Shown: positions 10,001 to 17,709, numbered from the stretch's first letter. The stretch: DNA of 64,000 nt from Streptomyces sp. SUK 48 (GCF_009650765.1 NZ_CP045740.1:4316001-4380000), one strand, 5' to 3'. Notes: a model not told the origin generated them from the sequence alone. Made by a program: numbers and translations.

Positions 10001-11424
10001 TGGGCGAGCGCGGTGGCGAGCCGCCGCGGGTCGACCTCGGCCTCGATGGGCGGCGCGTGCACGGCGAACTGCACCCGGCCGGGGCCGATCAGCTCCACCG
10101 CGCCGTCGACACCGGCGGCGACGACGGCGTCCAGCATCACCTTCGTACGGGTGATGTCCTCGGTGCCCGTGTCGATGCGCTGATAGGCGAGGACGTTGTC
10201 GATGAGGGTGGTGATCCGGGAGTACCCGGCGGAGAGGTGGTGCAGCACCTGGTTGGCCTCGGGCCACAGCTGCCCGGCGTCGTCGGAGGCCAGGGCGGCC
10301 AGTTCGCGCCGCAGCTCGTCCAGGGGGCCGCGCAGCGACCGGGCGAGCAGGGTGAGCAGCTGCTCGTGCCGCCCGGCCAGCGCCTCGTACCGGTCCTTCT
10401 CCCGCTCGCCGAGCGCGGCGTACCGCTCCTCGCCCGCCGCCAGCGCCTCCGCGTGCTGCTCGCGCAGCTCGGTCAGCTCGGTGTCGTACTTCTCGCGCAG
10501 CTCCGCCACCTCGGTGGCGTGCTGCCCGCGCAGCGCGGTGAGGTCGGCGGCGTGCTCCTCGGAGAGCTTCTCCAGCTGCTCGGCGTGCTCCTGCTCCAGC
10601 GTGGTCTTCTCGTCCACCAGGGAGTCGAAGGGCCGCCGGTCGGTGAAGGTCATCACGGCGCCGACGAGCTGGTCCCCGTCCCGCACCGGCGCGGTGGTCA
10701 GGTCGACCGGCACCTGGTGGTCGCCCTTGGACCACAGCACCTGCCCGCGCACCCGGTGCTTGCGCCCGGAGCGCAGGGTGTCGGCGAGCGGCGACTCGGC
10801 GTACGGGAAGGGGGAGCCGTCGGCCCGCGAGTGCAGGACGAGGTGGTGCAGCTCCTTGCCGCCCAGCTCGCCCGCCCGGTAGCCGAGGATCTGCGCGGCC
10901 GCCGGGTTGACGAGCACGATCCGCCCGTCGGTGTCGGTGCCGACGACGCCCTCGGACGCCGCGCGCAGGATCATCTCGGTCTGCCGCTGCGAGCGGGCCA
11001 GCTCCGCCTCGGTGTCGACCGTCCCGGACAGGTCCCGGACGACGATCATCAGCAGCTCGTCGCCCGTGTACCCGTAACCGTCGTACGCCTGCTGCCCGTT
11101 CTCCAGGTTCGCGCTGGTGACCTCGACCGGGAACTCGTGCCCGTCGGTGCGCCGGGCGACCATCCGGGCCGGCTTGGTCCGGCCCTGCGGGTCCCGCTGG
11201 CCGGGGCGCCGCATGGAGCCCGGGATCAGCCGCGAGTCGAACTCGGGCAGCAGATCGAGCAGCCCGCGCCCGACGAGCGCGGTGCCGGGCGCCTCGAAGG
11301 CTTCCAGCGCGATGGTGTTGGCGTTGACGACCGTTCCGTTGGCGTTGACCAGGACCAACGCGTCCGGCAGAGCGTCGAGTATGGCTGCGAGGCGAGCAGC
11401 GCCTCGGGATGGCCTGCTGCTCAC
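7012..11424 (-). CDS. PAS-PAS-pseudo-histidine-kinase-double receiver scaffold protein
   Basis: 1470 residues. In order: PAS domain (about 10-130), PAS domain (150-255), a charged coiled coil rich in Glu/Leu (275-360), a DHp-like helix, an ATPase-like region to about 560, a Pro/Ala-rich disordered linker of roughly 650 residues, and two receiver-like domains (about 1235-1345 and 1346-1470). The H-box reads 'ARSLRGPLDEL', so the phospho-accepting His of 'SHELRTPL' is missing, and no clear N-box or DxGxG box is present. It therefore looks catalytically dead. The first receiver is degenerate; the second keeps 'VVMDLM' with its Asp. The linker repeats TGRRRR(A/R)-type motifs. The GTG start is preceded by AGGAGG. 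The predicted role is a cytoplasmic signalling scaffold; the signal and partners are unknown. Confidence 0.75.
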   Translation of the reverse strand: MSSRPSRGAARLAAILDALPDALVLVNANGTVVNANTIALEAFEAPGTALVGRGLLDLLPEFDSRLIPGSMRRPGQRDPQGRTKPARMVARRTDGHEFPVEVTSANLENGQQAYDGYGYTGDELLMIVVRDLSGTVDTEAELARSQRQTEMILRAASEGVVGTDTDGRIVLVNPAAAQILGYRAGELGGKELHHLVLHSRADGSPFPYAESPLADTLRSGRKHRVRGQVLWSKGDHQVPVDLTTAPVRDGDQLVGAVMTFTDRRPFDSLVDEKTTLEQEHAEQLEKLSEEHAADLTALRGQHATEVAELREKYDTELTELREQHAEALAAGEERYAALGEREKDRYEALAGRHEQLLTLLARSLRGPLDELRRELAALASDDAGQLWPEANQVLHHLSAGYSRITTLIDNVLAYQRIDTGTEDITRTKVMLDAVVAAGVDGAVELIGPGRVQFAVHAPPIEAEVDPRRLATALAHLVADVAGVDATGNAPVSTGGYLDNTVVVAAAQRGSVARIEVRGPYAGGDPVHEPIVRGIVRAHGGVLQTHEVPGMSGNAYVLEVPLGGGAGAVVAPSGQMELAGADPAQETFDGGRRRARRGSTDAFLDADPAGSGTPAGSPSGDGTAPTGRRRRRAGGAAEETTEVPAEATQGGSGGTGRRRGRPAELDPARPDAGADGVSEGAVVTAAEHAAGAAASGTGLGAAVPPGGVPVPAGHHARPGAEPAPQAALPAALPPAGGEGAQATDGAADATGAEGSAEEGQPTGRRRRALAAAAERAAAQETGARTVFALPPAAADRAPQEEPEAQVRVPRAAPVPAQAPPTAAPAPGEEGRHDAVPPSQAEDHTPPQPHPTTAPTGRRRRAVAPPAQPAQTTQPAPADPAARDADSGTTPGAQAQAAPAQAQATNGQGIPGTALPAQARGTNGPGVALAAGPSVAVPASAPITPGTPAAPGAPVTPAATATPAAPAAPVAPATPPVAPPPGRPGAAQPGAPAPQAAPAAGAVAAQPLPLPAEAGAPKPAAATPTPGAPAPGTPVPPSPQAPSSPRPPRPAQSAPAAGTAVPPGSATPAAGTPVPPSAPAAGAPLPAARPQRAAQPLPLPAEATGSVPAYDPDSTQGRAISVRTLGQGVPFVRQAGQATPPPHAPGGSGRRRKLGTPPDPAARQEASGEAVPAQASSLPGSSRIAPGTEGAGRSYAIGAPDANAAEGPEPLDGPGGAVEVADTPRPQPMDDELPPEPLDNPRRLLVWPAPDVTTQAALSERGYRPVVVHSREEVDAQIAAFPAALFVDPLTGPITRTALQSLRQAAVAAEVPVLVTAGLGQATREAAYGADPAVLLKALAPRDSEQHPPRVLLIEEHEEIALALTATLERRGMQVARAASDTDAVALAGRFRPNLVVMDLMQVHRRRAGIVDWLRANGQLDRTPLVVYTAAVESADLPRLASGETVLFLAERSTSTEVQSRIVDLLSRIGTN

Positions 11425-11603
11425 GAGACGCTTCCCTCCTGTTACCGCACCTTGCCGACCGCTCGGGCCATCTTGCCAACCGGCCCGCGACGTGTCACGC
11501 GAGGGAGTCTATGCGCACGTGTTGTGCCGGGGGTGCCGGATGAGAGGGAGGTCCCACGAGGAAGTGACGCCGATGCGGTGACGACCGGACTTTCGGACCG
11601 GGC

Positions 11604-12074
11604 CTACCCGATCTTCGGGAGCAGCGGCACCATCCGGTTCCACCGGTCGATCTCGCACCCGTTGTTCCGGTCGTACGACGCGTCGACGGGCCGTCCCGCC
11701 CAGGTGCCGGTGACCCGCGCGGTGGCCGGGCCGCCGGAGATCATGGAGCAGATGGTCCCGGGCGGCACCGGCGCGAAGAGGTCCCGTCCCCACTGCGTCT
11801 GCTCGTCAAGCTTCTGGCAGGCACCCCGCACATCCGGGTGATACCCGGCGGCGGGATGACAGAACAGCTCGTACGTCCCGTCCCGCCCGGCCCCGGCATG
11901 CCGTACGACGACGGTGAGGTGATCCCCGCCGCGCCCCTGGCCGAGGGCGGCGGCGGGTACGGCGGTCAGCGGTACGGCGGCGGAGGCGGCGGCGGTGATC
12001 GCGGCGGCGGTGGCGACGACGGCGAGGGCGCCGCGGCGGACGCGCCGGGCGACACCCGGCAGAAGAGAATCCAT
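11604..12074 (-). CDS. Subtilisin-inhibitor-like secreted protease inhibitor (SSI family)
   Basis: The preferred ATG at 12074 gives 156 residues with a basic N-region, an Ala-rich hydrophobic signal peptide and a likely Ala-x-Ala cleavage site. The mature part of about 110 residues has the four Cys of the SSI fold (two disulfides) and ends near the conserved 'NGCEIDRWN' region. By alignment with the SSI loop 'CPMVYDPV', the reactive loop reads 'TICSMISGGP', making Met the P1 residue and Ile P1'. SSI proteins are secreted dimers that block subtilisin-like and sometimes trypsin-like proteases during development. Upstream in-frame starts exist but would place extra charged residues before the signal peptide. 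Confidence 0.82.
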   Translation of the reverse strand: MDSLLPGVARRVRRGALAVVATAAAITAAASAAVPLTAVPAAALGQGRGGDHLTVVVRHAGAGRDGTYELFCHPAAGYHPDVRGACQKLDEQTQWGRDLFAPVPPGTICSMISGGPATARVTGTWAGRPVDASYDRNNGCEIDRWNRMVPLLPKIG

Positions 12075-12262
12075 GTCCTGCTCAACGCCGGACCTTGACG
12101 GACGTTGCGCCACGTTCCCCCGGAAAGCGGCACACTCCGTCGAAGAAGCCCTTTGCCCTGCGGGCGGACTGCCTAGTACCGTAGAGCTCGATTGGTGACG
12201 GGCCCTGCGGCTGTGTCATCATCTGCACGCACCACTCGCGCGCTCGCGTGAGCGGTTGTGCT

Positions 12263-12353
12263 GGAGGCGTCGCCTAGTCCGGTCTATGGCGCCGCACTGC
12301 TAATGCGGTTTGGGTCTTAAAGCCCATCGAGGGTTCAAATCCCTCCGCCTCCG
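12263..12353 (+). tRNA. tRNA-Ser (GCT)
   Basis: Acceptor arms GGAGGCG (12263-12269) and CGCCTCC (12346-12352) pair fully. The anticodon stem CCGCA/TGCGG holds loop CTGCTAA, anticodon GCT. A long class II variable arm is present and the T-arm reads GAGGG-TTCAAAT-CCCTC. CCA is not encoded. Confidence 0.95.
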
Positions 12354-12361
12354 CCCCAACC

Positions 12362-12390
12362 GAAGCCCCGGTCCCCTGGACCGGGGCTTC
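12362..12390 (+). terminator. Terminator after tRNA-Ser(GCT)
   Basis: A 13-bp perfect stem, GAAGCCCCGGTCC with GGACCGGGGCTTC, and a 3-nt loop follow the tRNA directly. Confidence 0.8.
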
Positions 12391-12557
12391 GTCGTTCCCG
12401 CCGTTCACTGCACCCCCACCCCCCTCCTTGGGCGTTTCCGCAGGTCAGAAGGGGTGTGCCGATCGGATTTCACATGACGGCGGCAGTCATGTAATGTTCT
12501 TCCTGTCGCCGGAACGGGCCGAAAGGAACGGAAACGGAGACAAGAACAAAAGAACAA

Positions 12558-12630
12558 GCACTCGTAGCTTAACGGATAGAGCATCTGACTACGGATCAGA
12601 AGGTTGCAGGTTCGAATCCTGCCGAGTGCA
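12558..12630 (+). tRNA. tRNA-Arg (ACG), intact, carrying the left attachment site
   Basis: 73 nt with acceptor GCACTCG/CGAGTGC, anticodon stem TCTGA/TCAGA around loop CTACGGA (anticodon ACG) and T-arm GCAGG-TTCGAAT-CCTGC. All four stems pair. The part from the anticodon loop to the 3' end is duplicated 9.7 kb downstream, so this gene is the integration target of the island that follows. Confidence 0.95.
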
Positions 12631-12632
12631 CA
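12589..12632 (+). repeat. attL-like 44-bp direct repeat (tRNA-Arg 3' end)
   Basis: Identical to 22248-22291. It starts inside the anticodon loop and ends two bases past the tRNA, the usual extent of an integrase core. Confidence 0.8.
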
Positions 12633-12637
12633 CCATT

Positions 12638-12671
12638 CAGAGGCCCTGTGGAGTAGTCCACAGGGCCTCTG
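12638..12671 (+). terminator. Terminator after tRNA-Arg(ACG)
   Basis: 15-bp perfect arms (12638-12652 and 12657-12671) with loop GTAG, followed by GCTTTT. A related but not identical hairpin follows the right-hand repeat. Confidence 0.85.
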
Positions 12672-12784
12672 GCTTTTGCGCTGACGGCAGTGTTCGACGG
12701 CAACCGCCTCGGAGAGCGGGGCGCGGTCGGATCAGATGGCTGGAGTGCCGTCCTAGATTCCAAGACGAGGGCCGGTCCGGCGAG

Positions 12785-13555
12785 TCACTTCCGTCGGGGC
12801 ACGGCGAAGTAGTCGTACGCGGAGGAGCCCCAGCCGCCGAGGCTCAGGACCAAGACGGTGCCGTAGCGGGCCCGTGCGGTCGTCACGCTCATCGGAGTCT
12901 CCGGGGTGGTTGAGCAGCGGTGGTAGATCCCGGACCCAACTGTGGGGCACGGGGCGGGCTCCTCGATCCGGTTCGGAAGTGGAAGGTCCGGCCGGTCCCA
13001 GTCGATCTGGAGCCCCGGGCCTTCGAGCGTCGGCGTGGACATCAGCGTGCCGTCCGGGTACCGGCCGCGATCACGGTGGTAGTCGAGTGCGTAGGTCACG
13101 GTGCCTGCTGCATGTGGCAGGTCCCGCCCCTCGGTGTCATGCGGACCCCAGGCCGCGACGTCAGCCGCGCGGATTCGGGGAAGGACATCGGTGATCTCTC
13201 CCCGGACGCCGAAGTAGGCGACGGCCCGCATGTCACATTTGAGGGTGTACGGAGACTCGTTGTTCTCGAATATCGAGCCGTTGTAGGGCCTGGCGCAGGT
13301 ATCGACGAAGCGGGTGAGTACGTGCTCCAGGCCCTCGACAGCGGTCAGGCGCTCGATTAGGGCGCGCATCTTCTGCTCCTCCGCCGCCCTGCGGGACTCC
13401 GCTGCAGGCGACGTGGCCTGCGTCCGTAACTTCTTCTCCGACGGCTCACGGGAGCACGCCGCCGTCAGCCCCATCAGGGCGAACGACAGGAGCAGCCCGC
13501 CCGCCTGCGCGCGCCGCCCGCGGACTCCACGTCGGGCTGCCATGGTCCCCTTCAT
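12785..13555 (-). CDS. Putative lipoprotein of unknown function
   Basis: 256 residues from the ATG at 13555, chosen because GGGGAGG precedes it. The N-terminus is basic (AARRGVRGRR), followed by a hydrophobic stretch and the lipobox 'LTAAC', predicting lipidation and attachment to the outer face of the membrane. A short Lys/Glu/Arg-rich helix follows, then a globular domain with several Cys and aromatic residues. No enzyme motif is recognised. It is the first gene inside the left edge of the tRNA-Arg island and is transcribed toward the tRNA. Confidence 0.65.
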   Translation of the reverse strand: MKGTMAARRGVRGRRAQAGGLLLSFALMGLTAACSREPSEKKLRTQATSPAAESRRAAEEQKMRALIERLTAVEGLEHVLTRFVDTCARPYNGSIFENNESPYTLKCDMRAVAYFGVRGEITDVLPRIRAADVAAWGPHDTEGRDLPHAAGTVTYALDYHRDRGRYPDGTLMSTPTLEGPGLQIDWDRPDLPLPNRIEEPAPCPTVGSGIYHRCSTTPETPMSVTTARARYGTVLVLSLGGWGSSAYDYFAVPRRK

Positions 13556-13769
13556 CCCCGCACCTCCCCCCACCTCCCGGTGGGGCGGGAGGTGGCGCAT
13601 GAGTACGTGTACTCAGATTCCGCCCTGAGGCCGGGAGAAGCGGCGGAGAAGGAGCCGGACGGGCCCACTTCACCCAGGCTGATCGACCACTCGCGGCAAT
13701 GAATCTGGCGAAGATCCGGCCAGAGCGTTACCGGACACCGGCCGCGCCGTCGTCCGAATCGTTATCGGT

Positions 13770-14606
13770 TCAGCTCAGGGCCTTACCGACCTCATAGATC
13801 GTGGGCCTGTCTTCGGGCACCGGGCTGAGCATGGCGTCGATCAGTTCGCCCAACTCGCCATCCACCTTCACGGACCGACGCTTACCGCTTGCCACCGCCC
13901 TTCTCTGCTCGGGGCGCGGTGCGTCGTCCGGGTACTCGACGGCCCGCCAGCCCGTGGCGGAGAGGAGCAGAGTGGCACCGAGCGCATAGACGTCGGCTTC
14001 CTGCGTAGGCTCTGCCTCTCCGGTCGCGAGCACGCTGCGCGCGATCTCCGGCGCCTCGTAGTGGACGAGGCAGCCGCGGAACGGGAAGTCGTACCACTCG
14101 GGAACGTGTCTGCCGCGCGCCAAGGCCAGGTCGATGAGGTGCGTTCGATCTGCCCCGACGATGAAGTGTGCGGGCTGCACGTCGCCGTGGGCCCAGCCCT
14201 TGCCGTGCAGTTCGGCCAGCGCCTCTACGCAGCCGAGAGCGGTACTGGTGTGCGGTTCAACGCGAGAGTCCGGTTCACGGCAGGGCTTCCACAGCTCGTA
14301 AAGACTGGGCCCTTCGCGCCACGGCTGGAAGTTCCAGGTGCCCCGCTCCCATTCGCCGTACGCGAAGTCATCGAGGCCGAGGTGGTGCAGCACGGCACCT
14401 TCACGTGCCGGGGCGAGTGCCGTCCAAGGCTGGGCGGGCCAGTCGGCCGTAGCCTCGATCGGGTAACCGACCTTCACGGCGTACTGACCTCGATGAGTCT
14501 CGACCTCCCAGACCATCGAACCCCGGCGATTGACGACCAAGCGCTGAGTCTTGGGCACGAGTGCGTCGAGCACGACGACCGGCAGTTCAGGGGGTGTCCC
14601 GGACAA
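13770..14606 (-). CDS. Serine/threonine protein kinase-like protein
   Basis: About 278 residues. The TTG at 14606 is favoured because AAGGAG precedes it by 8 nt. The catalytic loop reads 'HGDVQPAHF' (canonical HRDLKPEN) and keeps the catalytic Asp. The metal-binding DFG is replaced by 'IDLALARG', and the region after it resembles an activation segment ending in 'EAPEIARS'. A conserved Lys ('YAVKVGYP') is present near residue 45. The fold is clearly kinase; the HGD and DLA variants resemble small-molecule or atypical kinases. Soluble, with no sensor domain. It sits in a run of minus-strand island genes. Confidence 0.7.
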   Translation of the reverse strand: MSGTPPELPVVVLDALVPKTQRLVVNRRGSMVWEVETHRGQYAVKVGYPIEATADWPAQPWTALAPAREGAVLHHLGLDDFAYGEWERGTWNFQPWREGPSLYELWKPCREPDSRVEPHTSTALGCVEALAELHGKGWAHGDVQPAHFIVGADRTHLIDLALARGRHVPEWYDFPFRGCLVHYEAPEIARSVLATGEAEPTQEADVYALGATLLLSATGWRAVEYPDDAPRPEQRRAVASGKRRSVKVDGELGELIDAMLSPVPEDRPTIYEVGKALS

Positions 14607-14676
14607 CGTCTGTTCTCCTTCCGGGCAACGCGGCCTACCCCGCATCGAGGCCGGCCGCGTCGCTGGTGTCGTGTCG

Positions 14677-15120
14677 CTACTCCTGACCGTACGGACGGCC
14701 GCAGTCCGAGTCGCACTGCGCGAGGTTCGTGCCGTCCACGGTCCACAGGTCGTCGATGACCATGAACCCGGCCGCCTTCATCGCGTGCGCGGAGGCGGCG
14801 ACCTTCTTCGGGTCACGGGGCCCTCCGCCCGGCATGGGGTTGTGGTGGAGGAAGCGGCCCGCGTACTGGTCGCAGAGAGTGGCGTACTCCTTCGTGTGCA
14901 GGATGAGCGCGTGCAGACCGAGGTCCACGTCGTCAGACGGGACCATGGGGACGGTGGCGGTCGCAGCGGTGACCACGAAGGCCACCGCCTGGTCCGCGAT
15001 CCGCTCGGCCCGCTCGCGGGACTGCCCGTTGTGGACGATCACGAAGTGGGTGAGGCTGTCGAACAGCTCCTCACCAGCCACCGCGCGGCCGGTCCTCTGG
15101 TCGTTGGCCGTTGCCGTCAT
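14677..15120 (-). CDS. Conserved hypothetical actinobacterial protein
   Basis: 147 residues. The start at 15120 is supported by GAGGAG 8 nt upstream. It contains 'DLGLHALILHTKEYATLCD' and 'GRFLHHNP', a His-rich pattern that I associate with uncharacterised Streptomyces proteins found beside regulatory or natural-product genes. Two Cys near the C-terminus ('CDSDCG') could bind metal. No signal peptide or membrane segment. It precedes the kinase-like gene on the same strand with 70 bp between them, so cotranscription is likely. Function unknown. Confidence 0.6.
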   Translation of the reverse strand: MTATANDQRTGRAVAGEELFDSLTHFVIVHNGQSRERAERIADQAVAFVVTAATATVPMVPSDDVDLGLHALILHTKEYATLCDQYAGRFLHHNPMPGGGPRDPKKVAASAHAMKAAGFMVIDDLWTVDGTNLAQCDSDCGRPYGQE

Positions 15121-15267
15121 GCGAATACTCCTCGAGTGTCGCTGTGCTCTGGCACTTGCTCCCACACCGGTCGACGAGGCACAGCCTGCGCCGACCGGGG
15201 GATGGAAGGCCGGCCCCGAACGGGGAAGGGAGCCAAGGAAGGTGGCACCCCGTACGGGGCGGCCGGT

Positions 15268-15366
15268 CTACTGGCTGATACCGAGGGCCATGCCGATCAC
15301 CAGGCCACAGGACCGGCTGATCAAGACGATGAACAAAACCCCCGCGTACCGGCCGATGGCGCGCAT
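15268..15366 (-). CDS. 32-residue single-span membrane peptide
   Basis: ATG overlaps the stop of the preceding gene (TGATG at 15364-15368), indicating translational coupling. The product starts 'MRAIGRYAGVLFIVLIS' and is almost entirely one hydrophobic helix with a basic N-terminus. No homologue is recognised; the coupling is the main evidence that it is real. Confidence 0.45.
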   Translation of the reverse strand: MRAIGRYAGVLFIVLISRSCGLVIGMALGISQ

Positions 15367-15620
15367 CACAGGCCGTCCCGACTGTTGCCGTTCCTGATGG
15401 CAAGGCGGGCGCTCAGTTCCTCCCGCGCTGTCGGCGCCACCACGTTGTCCGGCATGGCATCCCACTCGACTCCGCCACCGATGGGGCGTATCTGCACCCG
15501 GGCACCGACCTCGCCCATGACGACGCCGATACGTCCACTGGCAGTGTCCTTCGCCAGTGCACCGATGCCTGGTCTGGTCTGCTGGTTGCTCGCCATGCGG
15601 ACGAGCATTCCGCCCCTCAT
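15366..15620 (-). CDS. Small conserved hypothetical protein
   Basis: About 84 residues; three clustered Met codons (15620, 15608, 15596) leave the exact start open. The core 'GALAKDTASGRIGVVMGEVG' and 'VQIRPIGGGVEWDA' looks like a small all-beta barrel of the kind seen in short Streptomyces proteins of unknown role. It is first in the minus-strand run and divergent from the HTH gene at 15716, sharing a short promoter region with a GGGACGTCCC palindrome. It is coupled to the 32-residue membrane peptide downstream. Confidence 0.55.
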   Translation of the reverse strand: MRGGMLVRMASNQQTRPGIGALAKDTASGRIGVVMGEVGARVQIRPIGGGVEWDAMPDNVVAPTAREELSARLAIRNGNSRDGL

Positions 15621-15622
15621 CA

Positions 15623-15682
15623 GGACGTTGGAACCTCCGACAAACCCCACTTCGGGACGTCCCGCATCCTGTAGAACGTCCC
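15623..15682. promoter_or_regulatory. Divergent promoter region with repeated GGACGT motifs
   Basis: A 10-bp palindrome GGGACGTCCC (15654-15663) is flanked by GGACGT (15623-15628) and, inverted, ACGTCCC (15676-15682). The spacing suggests an operator array for the HTH protein encoded at 15716. Binding is inferred. Confidence 0.4.
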
Positions 15683-15715
15683 TGGTGCCGTCCCCGAGTG
15701 TTGGGAGAGATTGGG

Positions 15716-16459
15716 ATGCCGAACGAGAGGCTACGTGCTGCCATGGCCGCCGGCGGCTGGACGTACGCCGCCCTTGCGAACAAGGTCGAAGTTGATCCCA
15801 AGTCCGTTGAAAGATGGGCCAACTTGGGGCGTACGCCGCGCCGTGCCACGGCCATGCTGACAGCGGAAATACTAGGAGAAGACGTGCACGCTCTATGGCC
15901 CGCGCTCCGGCAGGCACGCCCTGCCCGCGCTGTCAGTCCGGAACTTGTTGCCCTCTACGGCCAGCGGGCGGACCTCCCCGTTTCCACCTTCGTGGACATG
16001 CTGACCCAGGCGCGCGAGCACATCGACGTGCTGGTGTACGCCGCCGTATTCCTGCACGAGGCGTACCCGCGGCTCAACGACTTGTTGCGAGAGCGAGCGG
16101 ACGACGGGTGTGCGGTCCGTATCGCGATCGGCGACCCGGACAGTACGAATGTCCAACAGCGCGGCGCGGAGGAGAAGTTCGGCCACGGGATCGAGTCCCG
16201 TTGCCGACTTGCCCTCATGCACTACCGCCCGCTTGCCGGGGTACCTGGCATCGAGGTTCGAACCCATGCCACCACCCTCTACAACTCGATCTATCGCGCG
16301 GATGACCAGGCACTGGTCAATGCCCATGTCTGGGGCGTGAACGCCTACGGTGCTCCCGTGTGGCATCTCCGGCGCAGCGGGAAGGGCGGCATGTTCGACA
16401 CCTACGCCAGCAGCTTCGACGCGGTGTGGGAAACCGCGACGCCGGTACGAGAAGGGTGA
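15716..16459 (+). CDS. HTH (XRE-type) regulator with a DUF5919/PLD-like C-terminal domain
   Basis: 247 residues. The N-terminal 70 residues form a helix-turn-helix ('WTYAALANKVEVDPKSVERW'). The C-terminal domain ('REHIDVLVYAAVFLHEAYP', 'CAVRIAIGDPDS') is like the phospholipase D-related DUF5919 found in Streptomyces regulators, though no complete HKD motif is seen. The ATG at 15716 has GGGAG upstream. The stop at 16459 is 2 nt from the NUDIX start, so the two are an operon. This pair recurs in accessory regions of streptomycetes; a nucleotide-sensing regulator with a clean-up hydrolase is an inference. Confidence 0.7.
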   Translation: MPNERLRAAMAAGGWTYAALANKVEVDPKSVERWANLGRTPRRATAMLTAEILGEDVHALWPALRQARPARAVSPELVALYGQRADLPVSTFVDMLTQAREHIDVLVYAAVFLHEAYPRLNDLLRERADDGCAVRIAIGDPDSTNVQQRGAEEKFGHGIESRCRLALMHYRPLAGVPGIEVRTHATTLYNSIYRADDQALVNAHVWGVNAYGAPVWHLRRSGKGGMFDTYASSFDAVWETATPVREG

Positions 16460-16461
16460 CC

Positions 16462-16932
16462 ATGGCACGGACCGAGTTCTACGACGACCCAGCGGCACCG
16501 GAGCCGAACAGCTTGGTGGTCGCAGCGTCCGCCGTGGTCACCGACGACGATGGGCGCATTCTCCTTCAGCGCCGACGGGACAACGATCTCTGGGCGCTGC
16601 CAGGTGGCGGCATGGAGATGACCGACTCACTCCCGGGAACGGCCGTCCGCGAGGTGAAGGAAGAAACCGGTCTGGATGTAGAGATCACTGGGCTCGTGGG
16701 CACGTACACCGACCCTCGCCACGTCATCGCCTACTCGGACGGTGAGGTGCGCAGGCAGTTCAACGTCTGCTTCACCGCCCGCGTGGTCGGGGGCCGGCTC
16801 GCGATCTCGGACGAGTCCACGGAGCTGCGGTTCGTCCAGCCGGAAGAGATCGATCAACTGCCGATGCACCACACGCAGCGGCTGCGGATCCGTCACTTCC
16901 TGGAGCGCCGTGAGCGGCCCTATCTCGGCTGA
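16462..16932 (+). CDS. NUDIX hydrolase
   Basis: 156 residues with a clear Nudix box, from 'GGMEMTD' to 'REVKEETGL'. The first acidic residue of the Gx5E part is Asp instead of Glu; the REUxEExGU part is intact. Nudix enzymes hydrolyse nucleoside diphosphates linked to another group, using Mg2+ held by the box glutamates. Substrate unknown. The ATG lies 2 nt after the HTH/DUF5919 gene stop, so the pair is surely coexpressed. Confidence 0.85.
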   Translation: MARTEFYDDPAAPEPNSLVVAASAVVTDDDGRILLQRRRDNDLWALPGGGMEMTDSLPGTAVREVKEETGLDVEITGLVGTYTDPRHVIAYSDGEVRRQFNVCFTARVVGGRLAISDESTELRFVQPEEIDQLPMHHTQRLRIRHFLERRERPYLG

Positions 16933-17225
16933 TCGCACCTGCGACACTCGGTTTGGGGAGAGGGGCGGGGGCGTTTTGCCGGTGACCAATGGCTTCATCG
17001 GTTGGGGTAACGGGCGCGGATGCGCCAGCTTATCCCCGCTGTCGACTGTAGCTACCCCCTACATTTGGCACGACTGTGGCATGCGACCTCCTCATCCCGA
17101 ACAATCGGCGAGACGGTCGGTATAGCTCCCAACCTCGGCGTGTGGCAGGCGGCTAGCCACTCGTACATAGGACGAACGGAGCTACATGGGTGCACGAGCC
17201 ATCGGTCGACGCTACGGTGCCGCGC

Positions 17226-17510
17226 ATGAAGATCCGACAATGGGCCGTCCGCGGCGTGACAGCGGTGGCCGTGGGTGGGGCATTGATCATCGTGCGCGCG
17301 CTCCAGGGGGCTGTGGCGCGGTCGGGCAGTGCGGGCGGCGGTCCGAGCACTCGGACGCTCTGACATTGGCGCTGTGAGTGCGGCGCGCACTCTCGCGGCG
17401 GCGATCCCTTCAAGGTCGACGCGGAGTACAACGCCCAGCGGCACATGTGGCGCAAAGGCGTGGGGCATCCGATGCCGGAGATCTACTCCACCGAAGAGGA
17501 ACTCGCGTAG
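17226..17510 (+). pseudogene. Small ORF split by an in-frame TGA
   Basis: ATG at 17226 opens a 45-residue frame beginning 'MKIRQWAVRGVTAVAVGG', a basic plus hydrophobic segment like a signal anchor. It stops at TGA (17361-17363). The same frame continues at once with 'HWRCECGAHSRGGDPF' and runs with natural-looking composition to TAG at 17510. Either a nonsense mutation has split one gene of about 94 residues, or two small reading frames abut. No family recognised. Confidence 0.4.
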
Positions 17511-17709
17511 TCGGAGTGTCCCGCACGCCAAGTGGGCCCGGTGGTGTCAGTCCGATCACGTTGGCAAACATCTCATGGCCGGCTTTGCTGTACCAGCCGT
17601 CCGCACCTTCGATCATGCTGCCACGATCTCCACGAACACCCTTTCGATTGCCAAACGTGTGGTAGGGGTGCGAATCTACAACCTCTTCTAGATCCGCCAA
17701 GGGGGGGCC

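Noticed and set aside
7219..11841. Open frame of 1540 codons on the plus strand
   Set aside because: It is the antisense shadow of the PAS/receiver gene; composition is His/Arg/Gly-rich without any domain, caused by GC third-position bias.
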